Below, piece after piece: positions 6,246 to 14,946 of a stretch of 39,365 nt of DNA; position 1 is the stretch's first letter; every line of letters begins with the position of its first letter. The DNA comes from JBFWML01 sp050251635 (GTDB lineage Bacteria > Campylobacterota > Campylobacteria > Campylobacterales > SZUA-545). The notes under the pieces are model-generated. The model ran no database searches, was not told the origin of the DNA, and saw only the letters and a program-made list of their open reading frames with translations. The translations under genes and the position numbers were made by a program. The DNA lies in NCBI GenBank assembly GCA_050251635.1, contig JBFWML010000020.1:1-39365 (forward strand). Direction: 5' to 3'.

Positions 6246-8270
6246 GTGCAACCCCACGGCATCGATTTCGAGGCGGCGCTTAAGAGCTTGAGCGTCCTGT
6301 ACGTCGAGGACGATCACGACATTCTCGAATCGATGCAGCGGCCGCTTGGACGCCGCGTGCGCGAACTCTTCACCGCCGTCAACGGCGAAGAGGGGCTGAT
6401 CGCCTTCGATCAGCACAACCCCGATATCGTCATCACCGATATTCGTATGCCGGTGATGGACGGGCTTAAGATGGCCCGCGAAATCCGCCGCAAAAACCCT
6501 CAGGTGCCGGTCATCATCACCTCGGCCTTCGACGAAACCGAATATTTTGTCGAAGCGATCGACATCGGGGTGAGCCAGTATGTGCTCAAACCTATCGACA
6601 TCAATAAGCTGCTGCGCGCTCTGGACCACTGCGTGCGGGACTTGGTGCTTGAGCGCACCGTCATGCAGAAAAACAGCGAGCTGAAGGCCAATCTCAAGAT
6701 TCTCACCGAGTACAAAAACGCCGTCGATGTCAGCGCCATCGTCTCCAAGGCCGGCCCCGACGGTTTGATCACCGAGGTCAACGACGAGTTTTGCCGCGTC
6801 ACGGGCTTTGCCCGCGAAGAGCTGATCGGTAAGCCCTACGAATCGATCCACCACCCCGAAATGTCCCGCGGGGTGATCGAGGAGATCTCCCGCGCCATCC
6901 ATGACAAACGGGTCTTTAAGGGGATTGTCAAAAACCGCCGCAAAAACAAAGACTCCTTCTATGCCAGCCTGACGGTGGTGCCGATCTTAAATGAGCAGAG
7001 CGAGGTGATCGAATATATCGATTTCCGTCAGGACATTACGCAGCTGATCAACCAAATCTACACCGATCCGCTGACCAATTTCCCCAACCGCGCCGCGCTG
7101 GCTAGGGATGTGGAAAGCTCGGTTTCGCCCCTGATGGCGGTGATTAACATCGACTCCTTTAAGGAGATCAACGACTTTTACGGCAACGAAGTGGGGGATT
7201 TCCTGCTCAAAAAAGTGGTCAAGGTGCTGCACGCCTATCTCAGCACCCAGCCCTACGAAGCGCGGGTTTACAAGCTTTCCAGCGACGAGTTCGGTGTGCT
7301 GCTACCCGATGTCGGCCTGATTCCTGCGGCGCAGGAGTTTGTGCAGATGATCCACGCCTACCTTGAAAGCCACACCTTCCGTTTTGACGAGTACGAGATC
7401 TTTTTGTCGGTCTCTTCGGGCTTCACCACCTCCAAGGAAGAGGCTCTGGTTAAGGCCGACATGGCGCTTAAGGTCGCCAAGCGCACCCGCAAGGACGTGG
7501 TCTGTTTTGAGGATTTGGGCGATGTGAAAAAAGACTACGAGCACAACATCACTTGGACCAAAAAACTCAAAAAGGCGATCGAAGAGGACCGCATCCGCCC
7601 TTGGTTCCAGCCGATCATCGACAACAAGTCCGGCGAAATTGTGAAGTACGAGTGCCTGATGCGGATGTTCGACGAGGACGGCACGGTGATTGCGCCGGGC
7701 GAGTTTCTGGATGTGGCCTATAAGACGCGGCTGTACTACAAGCTGGCACGCACGATGATTGCCAAATCCTGCGAATATTTCCGCGATAAGCCGTGGGAGT
7801 TTAGCTTCAATATGACCGTTTCGGAGGTGATGAACCGCGAGATTGTGCAGTTTCTCAAAACCTGCCTCACCGAAAACCGCGTCGCCGACCGGGTGGTGGT
7901 GGAGCTGCTTGAAAGCGAAGGGATCGAGAAATATCCCGAGGTCGAGGAGTTTATCCGCGATATCAAGGCGCTCGGCTGCAAGGTGGCGATCGACGACTTT
8001 GGCAGCGGCTATTCCAACTTTGAGCATCTTCTAAAACTCAAGGTCGATTTCATCAAAATCGACGGTTCAATCATCCGCCGGATCGACACCGATCGCAACT
8101 CGCTGGTCATTGCCGAAACCATCGCCGACTTCGCCCGAAAGCTGGGCATCCGCACCGTGGCCGAGTTTGTCCACTCCGGCGAAATTCTCACGCTGGTTAA
8201 CGGCGCGGGGATCGACTACGCGCAGGGCTATCACCTGGGCAAGCCCGCCCCTGAGGTTGTCGCGGGGTGA
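6246..8270 (+). CDS. REC-PAS-GGDEF-EAL signalling protein, probable c-di-GMP phosphodiesterase
   Basis: The 674-residue cytosolic protein starts with a receiver domain (acidic D22/D23, phospho-acceptor D65 in VITDIRMPV, and K in VLKPID). A PAS domain follows at about 150-270 (PDGLITEVNDEFCRVTGFAREELIGKPY). The diguanylate cyclase domain at about 275-425 has SSDEF (345-349) where GGDEF is needed, so it is probably inactive or only GTP-binding. The EAL domain (about 440-670) has ECL at 469-471 and keeps the other catalytic residues (IDDFGSGYSNF, DFIKIDGS, TVAEFV, YAQGYHLG), so hydrolysis of c-di-GMP is plausible. The GTG start abuts the leuC stop, and its TGA overlaps the tsaD GTG by four bases. 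Confidence 0.9.
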   Translation: MQPHGIDFEAALKSLSVLYVEDDHDILESMQRPLGRRVRELFTAVNGEEGLIAFDQHNPDIVITDIRMPVMDGLKMAREIRRKNPQVPVIITSAFDETEYFVEAIDIGVSQYVLKPIDINKLLRALDHCVRDLVLERTVMQKNSELKANLKILTEYKNAVDVSAIVSKAGPDGLITEVNDEFCRVTGFAREELIGKPYESIHHPEMSRGVIEEISRAIHDKRVFKGIVKNRRKNKDSFYASLTVVPILNEQSEVIEYIDFRQDITQLINQIYTDPLTNFPNRAALARDVESSVSPLMAVINIDSFKEINDFYGNEVGDFLLKKVVKVLHAYLSTQPYEARVYKLSSDEFGVLLPDVGLIPAAQEFVQMIHAYLESHTFRFDEYEIFLSVSSGFTTSKEEALVKADMALKVAKRTRKDVVCFEDLGDVKKDYEHNITWTKKLKKAIEEDRIRPWFQPIIDNKSGEIVKYECLMRMFDEDGTVIAPGEFLDVAYKTRLYYKLARTMIAKSCEYFRDKPWEFSFNMTVSEVMNREIVQFLKTCLTENRVADRVVVELLESEGIEKYPEVEEFIRDIKALGCKVAIDDFGSGYSNFEHLLKLKVDFIKIDGSIIRRIDTDRNSLVIAETIADFARKLGIRTVAEFVHSGEILTLVNGAGIDYAQGYHLGKPAPEVVAG

Positions 8271-9265
8271 TTTTGGCCATCGAGTCCAGCTGCGACGACA
8301 GCGCGCTGGCGCTGCTTGAGATCGCCTCAAAACGGCTGGTTTTCCACGATCGCATCATCCAAAACGCCGATCATGCCCCCTATGGCGGCGTCGTTCCCGA
8401 GCTGGCCGCGCGGCTGCACGCGGTGAACCTGCCCAAACTTTTAGAGCAAATCGCCCCCCGGCTGCCGCAGGTCAAGGCGATCGCCGTCACCCACGAACCG
8501 GGCCTGACGGTTGCCTTGGCCGAAGGGGTGGTGATGGCGCAGGCGCTGGCCTTGGCCCTTGGCGTGCCGTTGATTGCGGTCAATCATCTCAAGGGTCATC
8601 TGTGTTCGCTTTTTGTTGAAGGCGAGGCGCTTTTTCCCCTCTCTGCGCTGATGGTCAGCGGCGGTCATAGTTTGATTATCGAGGCGGAGGATTTTACCCG
8701 GATGCGGCAGGTCGCTTCGAGTATCGACGACTCGATGGGCGAGGCCTTCGACAAGGTGGCCAAGATGCTGGGTCTGGCCTATCCCGGCGGCCCGGTCATC
8801 GAACAGCTTGCCAAAACGGGCGATGAAAACCGGTTCGATTTTCCCCTGCCGCTGCGCAACGATCCGCGTTTGGCCTTTAGCTATTCGGGCCTGAAAAACA
8901 GCGTGCGGCTGGCGATCGAGGCGCAGGGCGAACTCAGCGGGCAAGTCAAGGCCGATATCGCCGCATCCTTTCAAAAAGCGGCGGTCGATCACCTGCTCTT
9001 TAAAACCCGCCGCTACCTGATGCGCGCGCGGCCTAAGCGGCTGGGGCTGGTGGGCGGCGTCAGCGCCAACGCCTATCTGCGCGCGCGTTTTGAAGCGCTG
9101 TGCGCCGAGTTTGGCTGCGAACCGCTTTTTGCCCCTTTAAGCTTTTGTTCCGATAATGCCGCCATGATTGCCCGCGCGGGGCTCGAGCAGTACCTTTTGG
9201 GGGATTTTTGCGATCCCGCTTCGGTGGTTATCCGCTCCCGCGCGCCGCTGACAAAGGAAGATTGA
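8267..9265 (+). CDS. tsaD: tRNA N6-adenosine threonylcarbamoyltransferase TsaD
   Basis: TsaD transfers the threonylcarbamoyl group to A37 of ANN-decoding tRNAs (t6A), together with TsaB and TsaE. The 332-residue protein has the ASKHA nucleotide-binding start ILAIESSCDDSALAL, PYGGVVPELAARLH, the metal-binding H107-x3-H111 in AVNHLKGHL, the phosphate loop VSGGHS, DDSMGEAFDKVAKMLGL.YPGG, VGGVSANAYLR and CSDNAAM. It starts with GTG in a GTGA overlap with the preceding signalling gene, implying translational coupling, and its TGA overlaps the ATG of the next gene. Confidence 0.95.
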   Translation: MILAIESSCDDSALALLEIASKRLVFHDRIIQNADHAPYGGVVPELAARLHAVNLPKLLEQIAPRLPQVKAIAVTHEPGLTVALAEGVVMAQALALALGVPLIAVNHLKGHLCSLFVEGEALFPLSALMVSGGHSLIIEAEDFTRMRQVASSIDDSMGEAFDKVAKMLGLAYPGGPVIEQLAKTGDENRFDFPLPLRNDPRLAFSYSGLKNSVRLAIEAQGELSGQVKADIAASFQKAAVDHLLFKTRRYLMRARPKRLGLVGGVSANAYLRARFEALCAEFGCEPLFAPLSFCSDNAAMIARAGLEQYLLGDFCDPASVVIRSRAPLTKED

Positions 9266-10095
9266 TGCGTTTTTGGATTTTGACGTTTTGCGTAGCAACC
9301 GGGCTTTGGGCCCAGATGATCAACGCCGTGGCCGCCGTGGTCAACGGCGAGCCGATTACCCTTTATGAGATCAAGCAGGCCGCCGCGCAGGAGAAGATCG
9401 ATGCGAAAAAGGCGCTGGATATGCTCATCGATCTGCGGTTGCAGGAGTCGCGCATTAAGGAGCTGGGCCTTGGCGTGGACGAATACGAGGTGGACACCCG
9501 CGTTGAACTGATTGCCAAGCGCAACAATCTCGACAGCCTGACCCTGCGCGAAGTGCTCGAAGGGCGGGGCATGGATTGGCTGGCCTACCGCGAGGAGGTG
9601 CGCAAAACGGTACTGAACGAAAAGCTCGCCGCCCGCGTGCTTTCCGATGAGCTGGTACCGGTGGGCGAAGAGGAGATCGCGCGCCACTACGAGGCCAATG
9701 CGGCAGCCTACGCCGCGCCGAGCGAAATTGTCGTGGTGCAGTACGCCTCCCGTAACGAGCGGGCGCTGCGGATGTCGGTGCAAAATCCGCTGGTGCAGAA
9801 CCCCGAAGTCTCCATGCAGGTTCAAACCCTCAAGGCCGACGAGCTCAACCCCCGCCTGCTCGCGCTTTTGATCGAAACCCCCGTCGGCCGCTTTACGCCC
9901 CTCTTTCCGGCGGGCAATCAGGCCGTGGCGCTGCTGGTGCGCGAAAAAAAGGGGATGGCCCCCAGACCCCTTGCGGCGGTGAAGCAGCAGATTTTGGAAG
10001 AGTTGCGCAGCCGCCGCGAAGAGCGCGCGATCGCAAGCTATTTTGCCCGCGAACGGGTTCGTGCCGAAATCGTCATCCTCAGGGAGCCCGAATAA
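9265..10095 (+). CDS. SurA-like periplasmic chaperone / peptidyl-prolyl isomerase
   Basis: This 276-residue protein starts with a cleavable signal peptide (MRFWILTFCVATGLWAQ). It continues with the SurA N-terminal signature INAVAAVVNGEPITLYEIKQ and a helical chaperone domain to about residue 145. The second half occupies the position of a parvulin isomerase domain but lacks its recognisable motifs, so chaperone activity is better supported than isomerase activity. Such proteins escort outer-membrane proteins through the periplasm. The ATG at 9265 overlaps the tsaD stop; the frame is open upstream inside tsaD, but only this start gives a signal peptide. ppiD follows. Confidence 0.85.
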   Translation: MRFWILTFCVATGLWAQMINAVAAVVNGEPITLYEIKQAAAQEKIDAKKALDMLIDLRLQESRIKELGLGVDEYEVDTRVELIAKRNNLDSLTLREVLEGRGMDWLAYREEVRKTVLNEKLAARVLSDELVPVGEEEIARHYEANAAAYAAPSEIVVVQYASRNERALRMSVQNPLVQNPEVSMQVQTLKADELNPRLLALLIETPVGRFTPLFPAGNQAVALLVREKKGMAPRPLAAVKQQILEELRSRREERAIASYFARERVRAEIVILREPE

Positions 10096-10136
10096 TCGCC
10101 CCTTAACCCAATTTCCCCTAGAATTTGCGCACTTCA

Positions 10137-10156
10137 AAGGGCCTTTTTGGGCCCTT
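10137..10156 (+). repeat. Hairpin in the leader between the SurA-like gene and ppiD
   Basis: AAGGGCC (10137-10143) and GGCCCTT (10150-10156) form a perfect 7-base stem with a T-rich six-base loop. No T tract follows, so it does not look like an intrinsic terminator. It may stabilise the downstream mRNA or act as a processing site. Confidence 0.4.
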
Positions 10157-10179
10157 GCCAAAACGGCGCAAGGACTTCC

Positions 10180-11625
10180 ATGATTGCTTGGTTTCAGAGT
10201 CACAAAAAATTTCTGGTCATTATTCTGGCCATCACCGTTTTTGCCTTTGTGGGCGCGGGTTTTGTGGGGTGGGGCAGCTACAGCTACGGCTCCAAAGCCG
10301 CCGCCGTCGCCACCGTCGGCGACGAGAAAATTACGGTCGAGCAGTTCCAACAGGCCTACAGCAACCTGCACAGCTTCTACAGCCAGTTTTACGAAGAGGG
10401 CATTAACGCCGGCGTTCAGCAGGAGCTTCAGCAGATGGCCCTTGGCAGCCTGATCAACGAAACCCTGCTGGTCAACTACGCCCGCGACCTGGGCCTGACG
10501 GTTTCAAAGGACGAGATTGCCGCGCGGATCGTCTCCATGGAGGCCTTTAAAAAAGAGGGCAAGTTCAGCAAGGAGGTCTATCTGGCCGCTTTGCAAAACG
10601 CCCGTCGCGAGGTGAAAGAGTTCGAAGAGAACATGGGCCGCCAGATTCTGGTGGACAAGCTGGCCTACTTCTTGGAGCTGCCCGCCTCGCCCAGCGAAAA
10701 GGCGGTGATGACCGCGTCGATGTTTATGGCCGATCGGCTCATGATTAAAGTCCTTGAAGCCCCCAAAAACATCACCGTGACCGAAGCGGAGGCGAAGGCC
10801 CACTACGAAGCCAACCGCTTTGAGTATATGGGCGAACCCCGCTACGACGTCGCCTTTATCCAGACCGGCATCGAAGGCATCAGCGCCACCGAAGAAGAGG
10901 CACGGGAGTTTTACGACCGCAACCGGGGCCGTTTTCTTTCGGAGGCGGGCGCGCCGCTTTCTTACGACGAAGCCAAGGCCGATGCCCTCAAGGGCGCCAA
11001 AATGGCCAAGGCCCGCCGCGAAGCCCTCAAAACCCGCATCGCATGGCGCGACGGCAAAATTGAAGCCAAAACCGTTCAGGGGCTGGCTCTTTCTAACAAT
11101 GTGCTGCCCATCGAAGTGATGCAGGCGCTGGAGGCCGGGCAAAACAAAGAGATGATCGATCCCGTCGAAACCGAAACCGGCTATATCGTCGCCCGCGTCG
11201 ATAACCGCTATCCCCCCGAACCTTTGGCGTTTGCGCAGGCTAGAGGCATGGTGGAGGGCGAGCTTAGGGCGCAAAAGGCGGCCCGCTTCCTGGAAGAGGA
11301 GGGCAAAAAGCAGCTCAAGGGCTTTAAGGGGGCCGATCTGGGCTTTATCACCCGCGCCGATGCGGCCAAGATTCAGGGGCTGAACATCTACGAAGCCAAT
11401 CAGCTCATCGAGCAGCTCTTTGCCTCGACAGAAAGCAGCGGCGTCGTTACGCTGGGCTCAAAGGCGGTTTTGTACCGCGTTTTGGAACAAAAGTTGTTTG
11501 ATCCCGCCAAGGCCTCCGAAGCGGCTCAGATGATCGACGAGAACATCGCACGGCTCAAAACCGGTCAGATTCAGGCCGATCTGCTGGAGACGCTCCGCAA
11601 CCGCTATAAAATTACCGTTTATTAA
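10180..11625 (+). CDS. ppiD: PpiD-like membrane-anchored periplasmic folding factor
   Basis: This 481-residue protein has a short cytosolic start (MIAWFQSHKKF), one membrane helix (about 11-32) and the motif FVGAGFVGWGSYSYG, which I associate with the Campylobacterota homologues encoded next to ftsA. A SurA_N_3-type chaperone domain (VATVGDEKITVEQFQQAYSN) and a long helical periplasmic part follow, with a degenerate parvulin segment near 225-375. It probably assists proteins emerging from the Sec translocon. AAGGAC precedes the ATG at 10180; the in-frame start at 10147 would fall in the leader hairpin. ftsA begins 17 bases after the stop. Confidence 0.88.
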   Translation: MIAWFQSHKKFLVIILAITVFAFVGAGFVGWGSYSYGSKAAAVATVGDEKITVEQFQQAYSNLHSFYSQFYEEGINAGVQQELQQMALGSLINETLLVNYARDLGLTVSKDEIAARIVSMEAFKKEGKFSKEVYLAALQNARREVKEFEENMGRQILVDKLAYFLELPASPSEKAVMTASMFMADRLMIKVLEAPKNITVTEAEAKAHYEANRFEYMGEPRYDVAFIQTGIEGISATEEEAREFYDRNRGRFLSEAGAPLSYDEAKADALKGAKMAKARREALKTRIAWRDGKIEAKTVQGLALSNNVLPIEVMQALEAGQNKEMIDPVETETGYIVARVDNRYPPEPLAFAQARGMVEGELRAQKAARFLEEEGKKQLKGFKGADLGFITRADAAKIQGLNIYEANQLIEQLFASTESSGVVTLGSKAVLYRVLEQKLFDPAKASEAAQMIDENIARLKTGQIQADLLETLRNRYKITVY

Positions 11626-11641
11626 GAAAGAAGGGTCTGTT

Positions 11642-13027
11642 TTGTCCTCCATACTGGCTATCGATATCGGCTCCAGCAAAGTATGCGCGCTGATCGCAAG
11701 ATGGCAGGACGAGACCCTTCAGCTGATGGGCAGCGGCATCGCCAAGGCGCAGGGACTTAAAAAGGGCTCTATCGTCAACATCGATCTCGCCTCCCGCGCC
11801 ATCCGCACCGTTGTCAACGACGCGCGTCATCAGGCCGGCGTGGACCCCGAGCGGGCGATCGTTTCGGTCTCCGGCGCCTATGTGCGCAGCGTCAACAGCT
11901 ACGGCATTGCCAATATTCCCACCAAAGAGATCACCGTCAAAGACGTTAACCGCGCCATGCAGACCGCGGTTTACAACGCCAACGTACCCGCCGACTACGA
12001 GATTTTGCATGCGCTGCCCTATAACTTTAAGGTGGACGATCAGCAGAGCATTCAAGATCCTGTCGGGATGAGCGGCGGACGGCTTGAGGCGAGCGTGCAT
12101 ATTGTAATCGCCCAAAAGTCCGCCTTGGAAAACCTGCGCAAAACCGTTCAATCTGCGGGCGTTGAGATCGAAAACATGGTGCTTTCGGGCTATGCCGCCT
12201 CCATCGCCGTGCTGAGCGACGACGAAAAGGATTTGGGCGTTTGCGTCATTGACATCGGCGGATCGACGAGCAATCTGGTGATTCACTACGGCAATGCGCC
12301 CCGCTACAACGATTTTCTGGCTGTCGGCGGCAGTCATATCACGGGCGATCTTTCCATGGCGCTTCATACGCCCCCGAGTGTGGCCGAGCGGGTCAAGATC
12401 GACCACGGATCGCTTATCTCCCATTCGGACAATCTGCTCGAAATTCCCAAGATCGGCAACGAAAACGCCACTCAGCAGGTTTCGCTTGAAACCGTCTCCA
12501 ACGTGATCTACGCCCGCATGGAAGAGACATTGATGATTCTTTCGCGCCAGCTGGATAAGAGCCATTTCAAAAACAACCTCGGCGCGGGGATTGTCATTAC
12601 CGGCGGCGCGGCCAAGCATGAGGGGCTGCAGGAGATTGCGGCGCCCATTTTTGATAACCTGCCCGTCAGAATCGCGCGGCCCAAGCCCATGGCGGGGCTG
12701 CTTGAAAGTCTGCGCGACCCCGCCTTTGCGGTGGTGCTCGGACTGGTCCGCTACGGCGCGGGCGAGTACACGCTTTATGAGATTGACTCCAATAAAATGC
12801 TGCGGTCGAGATTTCGCAGCCAGGGGCGCGAAGCGCTGGAGGAGCAGCCCGCCGAGGAGAGTCCGGTGGTGCGCGAAATCGTCCAGCCGGCGCGCCGTGG
12901 CGAAGTGGTTGCAAGAAGAGCAGAAGAAAAAGAGAGTATTGCCGATATTATGATGACGGAACCGCAGCCCGAAGGCGTCTCGGAGTTGTGGCAAAAGTTC
13001 TGGCGGCGCTTGTCGCAGATTTTTTAA
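11642..13027 (+). CDS. ftsA: Cell division protein FtsA
   Basis: FtsA is an actin-like ATPase that tethers FtsZ filaments to the membrane and recruits the divisome. The 461-residue protein has the ATP-binding ILAIDIGSSKVCALIA segment, the 1C domain (KGSIVNIDLASRAIRTVVNDA), the phosphate-2 motif CVIDIGGSTSNLVIH and the adenosine motif ITGGAAKHEGL. The C-terminus ends in an amphipathic helix (SELWQKFWRRLSQIF) that fits the membrane-targeting sequence, preceded by a long charged linker. The start is TTG at 11642 with GAAGGG upstream. ftsZ follows after 18 bases. Confidence 0.95.
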   Translation: MSSILAIDIGSSKVCALIARWQDETLQLMGSGIAKAQGLKKGSIVNIDLASRAIRTVVNDARHQAGVDPERAIVSVSGAYVRSVNSYGIANIPTKEITVKDVNRAMQTAVYNANVPADYEILHALPYNFKVDDQQSIQDPVGMSGGRLEASVHIVIAQKSALENLRKTVQSAGVEIENMVLSGYAASIAVLSDDEKDLGVCVIDIGGSTSNLVIHYGNAPRYNDFLAVGGSHITGDLSMALHTPPSVAERVKIDHGSLISHSDNLLEIPKIGNENATQQVSLETVSNVIYARMEETLMILSRQLDKSHFKNNLGAGIVITGGAAKHEGLQEIAAPIFDNLPVRIARPKPMAGLLESLRDPAFAVVLGLVRYGAGEYTLYEIDSNKMLRSRFRSQGREALEEQPAEESPVVREIVQPARRGEVVARRAEEKESIADIMMTEPQPEGVSELWQKFWRRLSQIF

Positions 13028-13045
13028 CGGCAAAAAGGTGGGAGA

Positions 13046-14191
13046 ATGAACAATCTATTTACGGTCGAAGAGCAGCGGCAAAACATCGTTTCGATCAAAG
13101 TGATCGGCGTGGGCGGCGGCGGCAGCAACATGGTCAACTACATGATGCGCGAGGGGCTAAAGGGCGTCGATATGATGGTTGCCAACACCGACGCGCAGGC
13201 GTTGATGACCTCGCTGGCCCCCCATAAGCTGCAACTGGGCGAAAAGCTTACCCGCGGTCTGGGCGCGGGCATGAAGCCCGAGGTGGGCATGAAGGCCGCC
13301 GAGGAGAGCTATGATCAGATCAAAGAGTCCCTCAAGGGCGCGGATCTGGTCTTTATCGCCACGGGTTTGGGCGGCGGCACGGGCACAGGTGCTTGCAGCG
13401 TCGTGGCCCGCGCGGCCAAAGAGAACGGTTCTCTCACCATCGCCGTTTGTACCCAGCCCTTCGCCTTCGAAGGCCCCAAGCGCAACAAGCTCGCCAAGCA
13501 GGGTTACGAAGAGCTGAAGCTTGAGTGCGACTCCATGGTGGTCATTCCCAACGATAAGCTGATGGCCGTGGTCGAGAAAAACATGGGGTATGCCGAGAGC
13601 TTTTCCATGGTTGATGCGGTCTTGGCGCGGGCCGTTCGCGGTATCAGCTCGATCGTATTGCCCAACGGCGTTGAAGGGATCAATACCGACTTTGCCGACC
13701 TTTCGACCGTGATGAGCCACAAGGGTTTGGCGCTGATGGGCATGGGCCACGCCTCGGGCAGTGACTCCGCCTATGAAGCCCTCAAGGACGCCATCGAGTC
13801 GCCGCTGCTGGATAACCTCTCCATCAACGGCGCCATGGGCGTGCTGGTGCACTTCCAGATTCACCCCGACTATCCGCTGGTGGCGATCAACCGCGCCATG
13901 CAGGTGGTGTATGACAGCGCCGATGAAGATGCCGACGTGATTTTCGGCACCTCCGTCGATCACAGCTTTGAGGAGGAAGAGGTGCGCGTTACCATTATCG
14001 CCACCGGTTTCGAGCGCGAGGCCTCCAATAACGCCATGCCCCATCATCATCAGGAAGAGACGGTGCTGCAGCCCAAAAACAGCGGCGGCATCCGCGCCGC
14101 CAACCGCACATTGAAGGTTTCGGGCGGTTATGACGTCAGCGAAGATATCGATCTCGACACCCCCACCTTTATCCGCCGCCAGCTCGATTAA
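13046..14191 (+). CDS. ftsZ: Cell division protein FtsZ
   Basis: This tubulin-like GTPase forms the Z ring. The 381-residue protein has the N-terminal nucleotide loop IGVGGGGSNMVNYM, the tubulin signature GGGTGTG (109-115), NTDAQAL and the synergy-loop region of the C-terminal domain. The conserved C-terminal peptide DIDLDTPTFIRRQ, which binds FtsA, is intact and follows a linker with several His residues. AAGGTGGGAG precedes the ATG. The stop codon overlaps that of the convergent mlaF in ATTAAT, leaving no intergenic space. Confidence 0.97.
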   Translation: MNNLFTVEEQRQNIVSIKVIGVGGGGSNMVNYMMREGLKGVDMMVANTDAQALMTSLAPHKLQLGEKLTRGLGAGMKPEVGMKAAEESYDQIKESLKGADLVFIATGLGGGTGTGACSVVARAAKENGSLTIAVCTQPFAFEGPKRNKLAKQGYEELKLECDSMVVIPNDKLMAVVEKNMGYAESFSMVDAVLARAVRGISSIVLPNGVEGINTDFADLSTVMSHKGLALMGMGHASGSDSAYEALKDAIESPLLDNLSINGAMGVLVHFQIHPDYPLVAINRAMQVVYDSADEDADVIFGTSVDHSFEEEEVRVTIIATGFEREASNNAMPHHHQEETVLQPKNSGGIRAANRTLKVSGGYDVSEDIDLDTPTFIRRQLD

Positions 14192-14946
14192 TCGTTGGCG
14201 AACCGGACGGGACCCTCGGCGGTTCCGTCCACAAACTGACGCACCACCGGATTGTCCGAGTTTCTAAACCCCTCCGCTTCCCCGTAGGCGACGATTTTCC
14301 CCTCATAGAGCATGGCGATGTAGTCCGAGCACTTAAAGCTCTCCTTGATGTCGTGGCTGATCAGCACCGATGTGACGCCGAGCGCCTCTTGCAGATGCAA
14401 AATCATCCGGCTGATGCGGTCGGAGGTGATCGGATCGAGTCCGCTGGTGGGTTCATCGTACAAAATCACCTCGGGATCGAGAATGATCGTCCGGGCGAGC
14501 CCCACCCGTTTTCGCATCCCGCCGGAGAGTTCGTGGGGGAAGAGATTGAGCACCTCGGAGGGTTTCAGGCCCACCAGCTCAAGGGCCTTTTCGATCTTTG
14601 CCAGCCGTTCTTTGGGGGGCATGGCGGTGTGTTCAAGCAGGGGAAATTCGATGTTTTGACGCACATTCATACTGTCAAAGAGCGCCCCGCCCTGAAAGAG
14701 AAAACCGACCTTGCGCCGGATGGCGTACAAGGTGGCGGGATCGGCGGGGTTGAGGGTGATGTTATCGACGCGTATCAGCCCCCGATCGGCATGGAGCAGA
14801 CCGACGATATGTTTAATAATGGTCGATTTCCCGCCGCCGCTGATGCCGAAAATGGTGGTGGTTTTGCCCCGGACAATCTCGAGATCGACCCCTTGGAGCA
14901 CCTTCTTGGCGCCGAAGGCTTTGTGCAGATTGTGGATTTTAATCAT
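14188..14946 (-). CDS. mlaF: ABC transporter ATP-binding protein, MlaF-like (phospholipid transport)
   Basis: This 252-residue ATPase subunit belongs to the MlaFEDB type that moves phospholipids between the outer and inner membranes. It has Walker A GISGGGKST (34-42), the family-typical signature ELSGGMRKRVGLART, Walker B VILYDEPTSGLDP and the switch His in LISHD. The C-terminal acidic tail fits MlaF. The ATG at 14946 overlaps the 3' end of prmC by eight bases. The in-frame extension to 14982 lies inside prmC and has no family support. The permease and MCE-protein genes are not adjacent, so partners must be encoded elsewhere. It converges on ftsZ. Confidence 0.87.
   Translation of the reverse strand: MIKIHNLHKAFGAKKVLQGVDLEIVRGKTTTIFGISGGGKSTIIKHIVGLLHADRGLIRVDNITLNPADPATLYAIRRKVGFLFQGGALFDSMNVRQNIEFPLLEHTAMPPKERLAKIEKALELVGLKPSEVLNLFPHELSGGMRKRVGLARTIILDPEVILYDEPTSGLDPITSDRISRMILHLQEALGVTSVLISHDIKESFKCSDYIAMLYEGKIVAYGEAEGFRNSDNPVVRQFVDGTAEGPVRFAND

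Noticed and set aside
4941..6902. 653-codon open frame on the minus strand opposite leuC and the REC-PAS gene
   Set aside because: It is the antisense shadow of GC-rich coding DNA. It shows no family similarity, is His/Gly/Asp-biased, and fully overlaps two well-supported genes.
9073..10371. 432-codon minus-strand open frame opposite tsaD and the SurA-like gene
   Set aside because: No recognisable domains, composition typical of a shadow frame, and it spans the boundary of two real genes.
11612..13033. 473-codon minus-strand open frame opposite ftsA
   Set aside because: Same antisense artefact of high third-position GC; ftsA on the plus strand is unambiguous.
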